Assembly: GCA_023379805.1 (NCBI GenBank)
Contig: JAMCPI010000015.1
Location: forward strand, 1-64,000
Origin: Nitrososphaerota archaeon
GTDB taxonomy: Archaea; Thermoproteota; Nitrososphaeria; Nitrososphaerales; JACPRH01
DNA: 64,000 nt
Direction of reading: 5' to 3'
Shown piece by piece: positions 1 to 8,189 of this stretch; position 1 is the first letter of the stretch, and each line of letters begins with the position of its first letter. The notes under the pieces are model-generated. The model saw only the letters and a program-made list of their open reading frames with translations, searched no databases and was not told where the DNA came from. The position numbers and the translations under genes were made by a program.

Positions 1-123
1 AGGTTCTTCGCATGGATCGAGAACTTCAGAAAACTAACAGTAAGATATGAAAGACTCTCAGAAACATTCTCGGCATTAATCCACATCGCCTGCATCATGA
101 TACTATGGAGAGTATTGAGATAG
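1..123 (+). mobile_element. IS5-like transposase, C-terminal fragment
   Basis: The first 123 bases form an open frame entering from outside the window and ending at TAG 121-123. The 40 residues read as the end of a DDE transposase of the IS4/IS5 group: an Arg-Phe-Phe-Ala-Trp start, then FRKLTVRYER, then a hydrophobic tail with IHIACIMILWR. The Y-x2-R-x3-E style spacing in this stretch resembles the C1 signature of the group. Only the tail is visible, so it cannot be said whether the element is intact upstream. The terminal inverted repeat should lie shortly after position 123, but I could not identify it without the other end. Confidence 0.7.
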
Positions 124-338
124 GTTCGTTAGCTCAAGACAGTCACCTATGAGAAGTCTTCCATATTATCTTAGCGTCTCCGGGTCGTAGAGTAGGGCAG
201 TCACCAATACGCCCAACTGCGTAACTCCTAAATTCATTAAATTTATCTCATTCTGCACCTTATTAAATATGCGATTATTAACTTATTGTGTTTAACGCGG
301 TGATATTTTGCCAATACTCAACGGGTCAGATAGTGAAA
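124..338. other. Intergenic, likely right flank of the IS element
   Basis: There is no convincing open frame here. The stretch separates the transposase stop from the convergent stop of the exported-protein gene and probably includes the right end of the insertion sequence. AT-rich patches near 240-285 could hold promoter elements, but nothing decides this. Confidence 0.3.
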
Positions 339-965
339 CTATGAGAGTTCTTGACCGTAAGAATTTGGTTGCGTGAGGATGCTGGGTTCACCTGCTGATT
401 CTAAAGATGTTACATTTTTCAATTCAATATCCATCACATATCCTCCGTTATCATTGATATTTTCTGCGAAAATGAAGTAAGTTGTAGTTACCCCTTCTTT
501 TATTCGTATCACCGTCCCCGTCACATCCGTCGCTAGAGCTCCAGTAGCGGAGTTATGTATGATGACCCGGGCATCGGCAATGTAGTCTTCCATTAAAGAA
601 TCCTTATTGGCAATGGTTATCCTGTATATTGATACCCCGTCGTACTTGGAAATAGTTGTTGCTCCTGCGAAACTTGTGGTGAAACCAGGATCTCCATGGA
701 TGGTGAACATGATTTGGCGCGTCAGATTATCAGCATGTGGGACAGCAAGTGGTTTACGCCACAATAGTTCATCAGCAGCACCCCCACCGTTTATGAATAC
801 TGTTGGGTCTAGCCCCGCTTCCAACTTTGCTTGGGCTTCGCCGCCGAAATATACGAAGCCTATTACAAGAATAAGTATCGAAATGAATAGACGCAGCATT
901 GGTAGATGAAGTGATCTAGTTCTTAAAAGCGAAAGAAGCGATAAAATAGAATCACGTCTACTCAC
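339..965 (-). CDS. Exported or membrane-anchored hypothetical protein
   Basis: A 208-residue protein I do not recognise. A basic N-terminus with several Arg is followed at about residues 23-42 by a hydrophobic segment (MLRLFISILILVIGFVYF) that looks like a signal peptide or anchor ending near Ala-Gln-Ala. The rest is polar and rich in beta-prone residues, without cysteines or known motifs, and is probably outside the cell. The GTG start at 965 is chosen because a GAGGTGA Shine-Dalgarno sequence lies about seven bases upstream; an ATG at 899 is the alternative. It is convergent with the transposase fragment and has no operon partner. Confidence 0.6.
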   Translation of the reverse strand: MSRRDSILSLLSLLRTRSLHLPMLRLFISILILVIGFVYFGGEAQAKLEAGLDPTVFINGGGAADELLWRKPLAVPHADNLTRQIMFTIHGDPGFTTSFAGATTISKYDGVSIYRITIANKDSLMEDYIADARVIIHNSATGALATDVTGTVIRIKEGVTTTYFIFAENINDNGGYVMDIELKNVTSLESAGEPSILTQPNSYGQELS

Positions 966-1508
966 AATTCTTCACCTCAACCTGACGACACATGTATTCA
1001 TAATATGGGCACCTATGACACTATTGATAATATAGTGTTTACTACAAATGATATAGATATCTCCTATATATTTTGCCTATATATTTTACAAATATTAACA
1101 GCATCAGGCATTGACTATATAGAATCAATTGTAGCGAATATAGAGTCTAGGATGAAGAGCAAGGCAGTTGACTCTGAACCTGACTATTCAGACAACCAGC
1201 TGCGACAGTGAAAACCAGGGAGAACATTACATAATGGCGCATCTGTGAGAGGCGGAGCCACCTCTTCTAGGAAAAAACATTCTCGACCCGACAGCTCTGC
1301 AATCCATCAACGGAGAAGGGGCGTGGAACAAGCTGAGGATACAGTGTAGCCAAGTAGGATCCGTTGCGTTACCCGGAACACCTAAGAAAACACCACGTAT
1401 GATATATTTATTTGTTAATAATAGGTAATATCACATATAATTTCTGATTATATCGATTAATCAATCAATAAAGTCGACTCAATGTCCACAGTAGTTAGAT
1501 CGGAATCT
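966..1508. other. Long AT-rich intergenic region without a supported gene
   Basis: This stretch lies between divergent genes. A 68-codon frame at 1005-1211 is AT-rich and has no recognisable features, so it is not called. Around 1245-1275 there is a small hairpin-capable segment (GAGAGGCGG against CCACCTCTTC). From about 1286 a stop-free frame encodes a few dozen residues that look protein-like but lack a start, possibly a gene remnant. Nothing else can be supported. Confidence 0.3.
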
Positions 1509-1520
1509 TTCGCCGGCGAA
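1509..1520. promoter_or_regulatory. Perfect 12-bp palindrome TTCGCCGGCGAA before trpB2
   Basis: The sequence TTCGCCGGCGAA reads identically on both strands and is immediately followed by an AT-rich TATA-like stretch (TAAAATATTA, 1521-1530). The same 12 bases, again directly followed by an AT-rich box, occur at 7325-7336 ahead of the corrinoid protein gene. A dimeric repressor or activator binding next to TATA is the simplest reading. The regulator is not identified. Confidence 0.5.
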
Positions 1521-1534
1521 TAAAATATTAATTA

Positions 1535-2929
1535 ATGTTAGAGAAACCGCTATTACAAAGGTGCTTTCTTCTGCCCAATACAACGGGTATGCAACGCATT
1601 ATTTCGCTTCCACAAGAGGAGATGCCGACCTCTTGGGGGAACCTCAAGGCTGAGCTGCCTGAGCAGCTTCCGCTACCCCTAGACCCTAAGACAAAGAAGC
1701 CTGCATCCTTAGACTTCCTTTACCGACTCTTCCCGAAGGAGCTAGTACATCAGGAGCTCTCCAACGAACCTTCCATCAAGATCCCTGAAGATGTCTTCAA
1801 CGAATACCTTAGAATCCCGAGGCCCACTCCCCTGGTCAGGGCGACACGGCTAGAAGAGTACCTGAAGACCCCGGCGGAAATCTACTACAAAGCTGAGCAC
1901 CTAAGCCCTACTGGAGCGCACAAGATGAACGTCTCAATCCCGGCAGCGTACTACGCCAAGAAGCAGGGTGCTGAACGGGTGGTCACCTTGACAGGCGCAG
2001 GACAATGGGGTTCAGCTCTAGCGTTAGCCAGCGCATCGCTTGGAATGAAATGCACAGTATACATGGTGAAGGTGAGCTACGAGCAGAAGCCCGGCAGAAG
2101 AATCATGATGAAACTGTGGGGCGCCGACATTTTCCCCTCCCCAAGCGATCACACAGCAGCTGGTCGCCGCTTCTTGAAGGAGAACCCGAACGACCCAGGC
2201 TCAATGGGAACAGCTGTTAGCGAAGCGCTTGAAGACGCGTTGGGTGATCCGAAGGCAAAGTACTGCACAGGCTCCCTCTGGAACTACACAATGATCGACC
2301 AGTCAGTCATAGGGCTGGAGGCGAAGAAGCAGTTCGAGCTTATCGACAAGTACCCGGACATCGTCTGCGGATGCATAGGCGGAGGCTCAAACCTCGCCGG
2401 CATGTCACACCCATTCATGGTGAACAAACTGAAGGGAAAGAAGCCTGACACAGAGTTCATCGCCGTTGAACCTAAAGCTGTGCCGTCAACAACACGAGGA
2501 ACATATACCTATGATCACGGAGACTCCGCTGAGATCACTCCGCTGATCAAGATGTACACGGTCGGCCACAAATACTCTAACCCACCAATACATGCAGGAG
2601 GATTACGTCACCACGGCAAAGCCCCGGTGATAAGCTACCTGATCTACAACAAGCTGATGAGATCCGTCGCCTACCATCAGAACGAGGTGTTCGAAGCCGC
2701 GAGAATATTCGCTCAGACCGAAGGCATAATCGTGGCCCCTGAGACAGCTCACACAATTAAATGCGTCGTCGACGAGGCATTGAAGTGCCGTAGAACAGGT
2801 GAGAAGAAGATAATCACGTTCGCGTTAACGGGTCACGGACTCCTAGACTTGGCCGCATACGACATGTTTCTCAGCGGCAAACTTGTGGATTGGGAACCCA
2901 CCAACATCGAGGTCCCCCACTACATCTAA
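1535..2929 (+). CDS. trpB2: Tryptophan synthase beta chain, TrpB2 type
   Basis: A pyridoxal-phosphate enzyme that condenses indole with serine, or possibly O-phosphoserine, to form tryptophan. The 464 residues match the long TrpB2 subfamily, which has an N-terminal extension and usually does not pair with TrpA. The PLP lysine lies in SPTGAHKMN (about residue 130), and the phosphate-binding loop is CIGGGSNLAG. No trpA or other trp genes are nearby. The first ATG is 15 bases after a palindrome plus TATA-like box. If that box is used, transcription would start near 1550 and Met19 (1589), which begins MQRIISLP as typical family members do, would be the true start. So the N-terminus is uncertain while the identity is firm. 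Confidence 0.93.
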   Translation: MLEKPLLQRCFLLPNTTGMQRIISLPQEEMPTSWGNLKAELPEQLPLPLDPKTKKPASLDFLYRLFPKELVHQELSNEPSIKIPEDVFNEYLRIPRPTPLVRATRLEEYLKTPAEIYYKAEHLSPTGAHKMNVSIPAAYYAKKQGAERVVTLTGAGQWGSALALASASLGMKCTVYMVKVSYEQKPGRRIMMKLWGADIFPSPSDHTAAGRRFLKENPNDPGSMGTAVSEALEDALGDPKAKYCTGSLWNYTMIDQSVIGLEAKKQFELIDKYPDIVCGCIGGGSNLAGMSHPFMVNKLKGKKPDTEFIAVEPKAVPSTTRGTYTYDHGDSAEITPLIKMYTVGHKYSNPPIHAGGLRHHGKAPVISYLIYNKLMRSVAYHQNEVFEAARIFAQTEGIIVAPETAHTIKCVVDEALKCRRTGEKKIITFALTGHGLLDLAAYDMFLSGKLVDWEPTNIEVPHYI

Positions 2930-3015
2930 CCGGCTGCAACGACCAGCCAATAGTACCGGTTAACAGAATTATAATCTACTTTTATTTTTATTTCAGATGA
3001 TTTTTACCATACTTG

Positions 3016-4191
3016 ATGAAGCTAGCTGTTCCATGTAGGTTTGAATTTGATCTTCTCGAACGTCTGAACGAAATCAACAGTAAGTACGAGACTATCCACG
3101 AGGTATTCGGGTCTATTCCAGCCTCGATCATCGGGCATGGACGCGCCACCGCAGGCATTGAGTACTTCGGGAAGGTCGATATGGATCATGTTAAGAAGTT
3201 CGCTGAGAAGGCCCATTCAGTAGGAATTCAGGTTAACTATCTCCTTAACGCACAGTGCCTTGGAAACACCGAGTATACTGAGGATGGCCGCACAGAGATT
3301 ATGAAGTATCTTGAATCGATTTACGCCGCAAATGTTGACTCAGTGACAATCGCTATCCCGCTTCTCGCAGACATTATCAAAAGAGAGTTCCCAGGCTTGA
3401 AGGTTGTTGTCTCCGTGATTTCGGAGGCGAATAATCCGCATCGAGTCGCGCTCTGGAAGAAGATAGGAGTAGACCGCATTAACATCGATTATGATAGTAA
3501 CAGAGATTTCAAACGACTCAAAAGCATCTCTCTGAACGCAAACATCGATCTTGAACTACTTCTCAATGACGGATGTCTCTTCTTCTGCCCCTTCCAAAAG
3601 TATCACCGCGTCCTATCTGCCCACGGCTCCAAGACAGGCACGGCTAGAAAGAACTACATAGATTACTGTCTACTCAAATGCTCGATTGAGAGAACAGATA
3701 ATCCAGGTGAAATCATTAGAGGACCCTGGATTAGACCCGAGGACACTGAATTCTACGAGAAACAGTTCGGTATCCACCTCTTCAAGATATCGGGCAGATA
3801 TCAGCCGGCGGACTGGATAGTGAATGTCGCCGAAGCTTATTCACGCAGAAGCTATGAAGGAAATTTCATGGATCTTCTAAGCCTAACCTTCCCCACCCTC
3901 GCAGCCCACAGGATCATCGTCCCAGTTATGAATGAGGGGCAAATCGTTGCAACACCTCCCAAAGTCTATATTGACAACAAGAAGCTAGACCGCTTCTTCA
4001 ATCATATCGTGAAAATAGGTGGATGCGGTGACGACAGCCAATGCGAGGCCTGTCGATTCTGTGAAAAAACAGCCCAAGAGGTCGTCGAGATAAGGGATCC
4101 GAAGATGATGAAGGGATACAACAGCTCACTCAAGAGCTCACTGGACACTCTGCTCAAAAGTCCAGTCGAAGTTGACTTACCCCGTCGATGA
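3016..4191 (+). CDS. Peptidase U32 family protein (UbiU/UbiV-like)
   Basis: A 391-residue member of the U32 family (COG0826), a TIM-barrel-like fold formerly annotated as collagenase and now known to include iron-sulfur proteins in hydroxylation and tRNA or quinone modification. The family signature region NDGCLFFCPFQKYH holds Cys187 and Cys191, followed by YCLLKC with Cys218 and Cys222, a four-cysteine pattern suited to a 4Fe-4S cluster as in UbiU/UbiV. A second cysteine-rich patch, CGDDSQCEACRFC, sits near the C-terminus. TTG at 3013 is directly followed by ATG at 3016; I chose ATG. Substrate unknown. The gene stands alone between trpB2 and the convergent LeuA-like gene. Confidence 0.75.
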   Translation: MKLAVPCRFEFDLLERLNEINSKYETIHEVFGSIPASIIGHGRATAGIEYFGKVDMDHVKKFAEKAHSVGIQVNYLLNAQCLGNTEYTEDGRTEIMKYLESIYAANVDSVTIAIPLLADIIKREFPGLKVVVSVISEANNPHRVALWKKIGVDRINIDYDSNRDFKRLKSISLNANIDLELLLNDGCLFFCPFQKYHRVLSAHGSKTGTARKNYIDYCLLKCSIERTDNPGEIIRGPWIRPEDTEFYEKQFGIHLFKISGRYQPADWIVNVAEAYSRRSYEGNFMDLLSLTFPTLAAHRIIVPVMNEGQIVATPPKVYIDNKKLDRFFNHIVKIGGCGDDSQCEACRFCEKTAQEVVEIRDPKMMKGYNSSLKSSLDTLLKSPVEVDLPRR

Positions 4192-4288
4192 CGAATTCCC
4201 AGTGTTGCCAAACTTAGACCGAGGATGCTAGGAGAAAAAAGTGTGATCTTTAACTGTTAGACGGAATCGTGCCGTAACTGGTTAAAAT

Positions 4289-5506
4289 CTATCTTTTCAA
4301 AACTTCCTTTGAGATCTTGTCGAACTCCTCTTCTGTAACGGCTCGTTTCTCCCTGATTGAAAGCTCCTTGACTTTCAACAGAATTTTATCGACCTCTTCG
4401 TCTCCCGCTTCGATACTTCTTTTTTGGAGTCTTTGCTTGACGCCGTGTTTTCCACTCTTCTTTCCTAATACAATTTTGAATTCGTTACCGACAAACTCAG
4501 GAAGATAACTCAGACATGCTTGTAGCTGGTTTTCAGCGACCAAATTTTGGCTTATCATCACAGGTATGCCCGCCTCGTAAGCAAAGGCAGTTTCACCAAC
4601 AACAGGTTTGTAGGGTGGCAGATTGATTCCCGATGCTTCTTGAACAAGCTTAGATAGTCCTTGTAGTTGGTTATGCTTCAATCCTAGATCGACGTTGTAG
4701 AGTATTCGAAGGGCTACTGCCAGCTCCTCAGTCGGGGTCATGCCACCTCTTTCACCTAAGCCATTGACAGTCGTATGCACCACCTCAGCGCCTGCAGCCA
4801 ACGCCGCCAAAGAATTGGCCATGGCAAGCCCCAACTCATTATGACAGTGAGCTTCGATAGTTACATCAACCCAGTTTTTCATCTGTTTAACCAAGTATGA
4901 TATTGCTTGAGGTGTTGCGCAGCCGAATGTGTCAACGAGCGCAACCGCATCCACATGGGATTCGTTCACCACCGCCGTTATCAACTCCCGCAGAAAGTCG
5001 GGGTCACCTCTAGTCGTATCCACTGGGAAGTATGTTACACGTAGACCACGCTCCTTAGCATAACTCGTCGTTTCAATAGCCAGCTCCTTCACCTTGTCCT
5101 TAGTCCATTTGAACCCCTTCTCGATCATCCTAGTGCTTGAAGGAAGCGAAATAACAATTGAATCTACACCGCATTTAACAGCTAAGTCAATATCATCCTT
5201 TCGGGCTCTAGAGAAAACGCCGATCTGTGCGTTCAAACCCATTCGAACGATCTCCTTGATTCCTTCAAAGTCTTCCGTTGACGAACCGGGCAGTCCGACT
5301 TCTATACGAGGAATACCGATCTCATCCAAGGCCTTCGCTATTCGGATTCGCTCCTCTTTTCTGAAGACGATTCCTGGCATCTGCTCCCCGTCACGCAGAG
5401 TCACGTCGTAAATTGTGATACGTTTAGGGAAATCTAAACCTGCTCTTGCTTCACTGGTGAAGTTATATTGGCTACTGATCCATTGAGGACCAATCCAAGG
5501 CTCCAT
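4289..5506 (-). CDS. Isopropylmalate/homocitrate/citramalate synthase family enzyme
   Basis: A 405-residue DRE-TIM metallolyase that condenses acetyl-CoA with a 2-oxo acid. The N-terminal motif YDVTLRDGEQ provides the catalytic Arg and a metal-binding Asp, HCHNELGLA provides the metal-binding histidines, and NGLGERGGMTPTEE is the usual GxGER region. After the barrel there is only a short C-terminal region (LGKKSGKHGVKQRLQ) and no full LeuA regulatory domain, so feedback control by leucine is not expected. Candidate activities are homocitrate, citramalate or isopropylmalate synthase; the sequence alone does not decide. The ATG at 5506 is used. It is divergently oriented to the CoA-ligase gene with a 137-bp gap. 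Confidence 0.85.
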   Translation of the reverse strand: MEPWIGPQWISSQYNFTSEARAGLDFPKRITIYDVTLRDGEQMPGIVFRKEERIRIAKALDEIGIPRIEVGLPGSSTEDFEGIKEIVRMGLNAQIGVFSRARKDDIDLAVKCGVDSIVISLPSSTRMIEKGFKWTKDKVKELAIETTSYAKERGLRVTYFPVDTTRGDPDFLRELITAVVNESHVDAVALVDTFGCATPQAISYLVKQMKNWVDVTIEAHCHNELGLAMANSLAALAAGAEVVHTTVNGLGERGGMTPTEELAVALRILYNVDLGLKHNQLQGLSKLVQEASGINLPPYKPVVGETAFAYEAGIPVMISQNLVAENQLQACLSYLPEFVGNEFKIVLGKKSGKHGVKQRLQKRSIEAGDEEVDKILLKVKELSIREKRAVTEEEFDKISKEVLKR

Positions 5507-5643
5507 TTTTCATGGAATCTCATTTCAAAATATATCAAGGTTTTCGAACACTAAATCAATTCACGACAAAGTTTCCATCACACAGTCAAAAATGATTTTA
5601 ATCGAGAAGCAAAAGGATCTCGTTCAGAGGAACGCACAGAGGC

Positions 5644-7239
5644 ATGTTCAAGGAAACGGTAGAGTTCAACGTTTCTGAAGAATTGGTCGACGCGAATGTG
5701 CAGAGAGGCCGAGGCGGCAAAGAAGCCTATCTTTATCATCGAGACACAGAACCGAGGCGATTATCTTACCGCGAACTCTTGGAATTGGTGAATAGAACTG
5801 GCTCCGGCTTGAAAAGGATCGGGGTTTCGTTTGAGAACCGGGTCATGATACTCGATGACGACACTCCCGAGGTTGTCGCATGTGTACTGGGTGCGATTAA
5901 GATAGGGGCGATCCCGTTTGTAGCAAACACGATGATGACAAGAGACGACTACGAGTATCTCGTAAACGACAGCAGGAGCCACACCGCAATAGTGGGTGCT
6001 GATTACGTTGAAAAGGTCGAAGGTATTTTAGGTGTATCAAAATACCTCAAGAATCTAGTAGTGATCGGAAAGCCTGAGACCGACCAAATTTCGTATCAAG
6101 AAATAATTGGTGAAGCATCGACGGATTTGGAAGCAGTTAGATTACCTCCAGACGAAGTAGTGCTCTGGCAATATAGTTCAGGGACCACAGGGAGACCAAA
6201 GGGAGTTATGCACACTCAGGGAGGCATCCTCCATTCGACTGATACCTATTTCAAACAGGTTCTAGGACTTGGCGAAAGAGATGTTTGCTTTTCGGTAAGC
6301 CGACTATATTTCGGGTATGGTCAGGGGAACAGCATGTGGGGTCCATTAAGATTCGGGGCAACTACCGTTCTCGCTGGCGGCAAATTTAGTCCTGAAGGGG
6401 TACTAAAAATTCTTGAAAGATACGGGGTCACGATCTTATTCGCAGCACCCACTCATTATAATAAGATGCTTGAGAATAGGGATATTCTACGCCGATACAG
6501 CCTAACCTCTCTCAGAATGTGCGTTTCAGCAGGCGAACCGTTACCCCCTGTGATATATCGGAAGTGGAAGGATCTAACGGGTCTAGATATCCTTGACGGA
6601 ATAGGTTCGACCGAAGCGTTTCACATCTTTATGTCCAACAGACCAGAGAACGCTCAGCCGGGTAGCAGTGGGACTCCGGTTCCAGGATATGAAGTGAGAA
6701 TCATCGATGGGCAGTTCAACGATGTCCGAACCGGCGAAATGGGAAGACTTCTGGTCAAAGGTGGAAGTATGGCGTCAGGCTATTGGAACAGATACCTGAA
6801 AACGAAAGAGACGTTCATTGGAGAATGGCTCTTAACTGGAGATGTCTATTACAAGGACGACAAGGGCTACTACTGGTACTACAGCCGATCCGACGACATG
6901 ATTAGGTCGAGCGGAGTGTGGGTTTCCCCGATTGAAGTTGAGAAGATTCTAATGGAGCACCCAGCAATTCTAGAAGCTGCGGCTGTGCAGGGATATAATG
7001 AGGATGGTCTTCAAAAGGTTAAGGCGATCGTCGTCCTGAGACCAGGGTATGCGGAGTCTCCAGATTTGATTGAAGAACTCAGAAATCACGTCAAAGATAA
7101 AACTGCGTCTTACAAAAAACCTGAACGAATCGAGTTTGTTAAGGAGCTGCCCAAGACTTCGACTGGGAAGATACAGAGGTACAAGTTCAGGGAATCTGAA
7201 GAGCAGCGCTTGATGCATATCCGGAATGGGCAGATATAG
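5644..7239 (+). CDS. Benzoate-CoA-ligase-like acyl-CoA synthetase (AMP-forming)
   Basis: An ATP-dependent acid:CoA ligase of the ANL superfamily, 531 residues, full length. The P-loop-like motif is YSSGTTGRPKGVMHT, the adenylate-binding motif is DGIGSTEAFHIF, the hinge region is TGDVYYKDDKGYYWYYSRSD, and the catalytic lysine lies in TSTGKIQRYKFR. The segment GIGSTEAFHIFMSNRP followed by GSSGTPVPGYEVR closely resembles benzoate and hydroxybenzoate-CoA ligases, so an aromatic or similar carboxylate is the likely substrate. It lies upstream of a corrinoid/methyltransferase pair and an ABC importer on the same strand, which fits activation of an imported organic acid. The specificity is an inference. 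Confidence 0.85.
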   Translation: MFKETVEFNVSEELVDANVQRGRGGKEAYLYHRDTEPRRLSYRELLELVNRTGSGLKRIGVSFENRVMILDDDTPEVVACVLGAIKIGAIPFVANTMMTRDDYEYLVNDSRSHTAIVGADYVEKVEGILGVSKYLKNLVVIGKPETDQISYQEIIGEASTDLEAVRLPPDEVVLWQYSSGTTGRPKGVMHTQGGILHSTDTYFKQVLGLGERDVCFSVSRLYFGYGQGNSMWGPLRFGATTVLAGGKFSPEGVLKILERYGVTILFAAPTHYNKMLENRDILRRYSLTSLRMCVSAGEPLPPVIYRKWKDLTGLDILDGIGSTEAFHIFMSNRPENAQPGSSGTPVPGYEVRIIDGQFNDVRTGEMGRLLVKGGSMASGYWNRYLKTKETFIGEWLLTGDVYYKDDKGYYWYYSRSDDMIRSSGVWVSPIEVEKILMEHPAILEAAAVQGYNEDGLQKVKAIVVLRPGYAESPDLIEELRNHVKDKTASYKKPERIEFVKELPKTSTGKIQRYKFRESEEQRLMHIRNGQI

Positions 7240-7324
7240 GGGCTCAAACGGTCTGAAGATACATACTCTCGATGGAATCGGGTTCCGACGGTCGGGTTGA
7301 CAATTTATCTTCACAATAAAATTA

Positions 7325-7336
7325 TTCGCCGGCGAA
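7325..7336. promoter_or_regulatory. Second copy of palindrome TTCGCCGGCGAA with TATA-like box
   Basis: Identical to the element at 1509-1520 and again followed at once by an AT-rich TATA candidate (AAATCTTAAATTT, 7337-7349). A TATA here would place the transcription start close to the ATG at 7370. The shared element suggests that the corrinoid operon and trpB2 answer to one regulator. Confidence 0.5.
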
Positions 7337-7369
7337 AAATCTTAAATTTGCGGGCTCATTAATCGAGTT

Positions 7370-7480
7370 ATGCCTTCGAGACTTCAATTTATTCAACTTA
7401 CCATGATGTCAGTGCTCTTGAGGAGAGCAACGACTGAGAGAATTAAGGGACAGCTCCGGCTACGTTTTGCCGGACAATAG
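7370..7480 (+). CDS. Possible small leader ORF (36 codons)
   Basis: ATG 7370 to TAG 7478-7480 encodes 36 residues, beginning MPSRLQFIQL and rich in Arg and Leu. Its start sits about 25-30 bases after the TATA-like box, so it would be translated from a leaderless mRNA if that promoter is real, and it ends about 20 bases before the corrinoid gene. It could be a leader peptide or a chance frame; I recognise no family. It is shorter than genes usually called automatically. Confidence 0.25.
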   Translation: MPSRLQFIQLTMMSVLLRRATTERIKGQLRLRFAGQ

Positions 7481-7499
7481 TCTCGACGGTGAGAGATAA

Positions 7500-8189
7500 T
7501 TGGCTATGATAAGGTTTGGCGGTAAGACGAATTTACAAACCCTTCGAGAGGCTTTGATAGAACTGAGGGAAGACGAAGCGGAACGGCTCATCAACGAGAA
7601 ACTTTTGGATGGAGAAAATCCACTGAAGATCGTAGAGTGGCTCCGTGAGGGAATAAACAGTATTGGCCACCAATACAAAGAAGGTGCGGTAGGCATAGTA
7701 GAGCTTGGAATGGCCAGCATGATACTTCAGGGATGCCTAGAGAATCTTAGGGACTGGTACGAAGGAGTAGTGTTTCCGAGTGTTGGCCGAGTCATCATCG
7801 GAACAATGCGTGGAGATCGTGGTGACATAAGCAGGGGACTAGTCGGATCTCTGCTCTTCGGAGAAGGTTTCACAATCTACGACTTGGGTGATGATGTATC
7901 ACCTGAGCAGATCGTCGAAAAAACCGATGAGATATCCGCTGAACTAGTCGTCATTACTGGTTTGGCTGAAGATTCTATCAAGATGATCAGAGAGACCGTC
8001 GACGCGATCAAGAAATCAGAAATCTCGGCCAGAGTGATAGTCGTGTCTCGAATCGGAATCGATAGCGCCTTCAATATAGACGATAACCTGAGAATGACCA
8101 TCCATGCCGATGTCGTCCTAAATAATTTGGCAGCGGTGAGTGATTCAGCGCGGGAACTCGTCAGGAATAGAAAAACTAAGAATGACTAA
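7500..8189 (+). CDS. Corrinoid (B12-binding) methyltransferase-type protein lacking the axial His
   Basis: A 229-residue protein with the two-domain layout of MtaC/MtbC/MetH-type corrinoid carriers: an N-terminal four-helix cap (residues about 10-90) with GINSIGHQYKEG and VELGMASMIL, then a Rossmann B12-binding domain beginning VIIGTMRGD. The family motif GD-x-HDIGKN that supplies the lower cobalt ligand reads GDRGDISRG here, so the His is Gly108 and the following Gly is Ser111. DLGDDVSPEQIVEK matches the usual downstream motif. The TTG start at 7500 is preferred because GGTGAG (7488-7493) is six bases upstream; an ATG at 7506 is the alternative. It overlaps the URO-D gene by eight bases, implying paired function. 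The methyl substrate is unknown. Confidence 0.8.
   Translation: MAMIRFGGKTNLQTLREALIELREDEAERLINEKLLDGENPLKIVEWLREGINSIGHQYKEGAVGIVELGMASMILQGCLENLRDWYEGVVFPSVGRVIIGTMRGDRGDISRGLVGSLLFGEGFTIYDLGDDVSPEQIVEKTDEISAELVVITGLAEDSIKMIRETVDAIKKSEISARVIVVSRIGIDSAFNIDDNLRMTIHADVVLNNLAAVSDSARELVRNRKTKND

Noticed and set aside
1005-1211. 68-codon plus-strand frame upstream of trpB2
   Set aside because: AT-rich composition, no ribosome-binding site, no recognisable family; it lies in an AT-rich spacer where open frames arise by chance.
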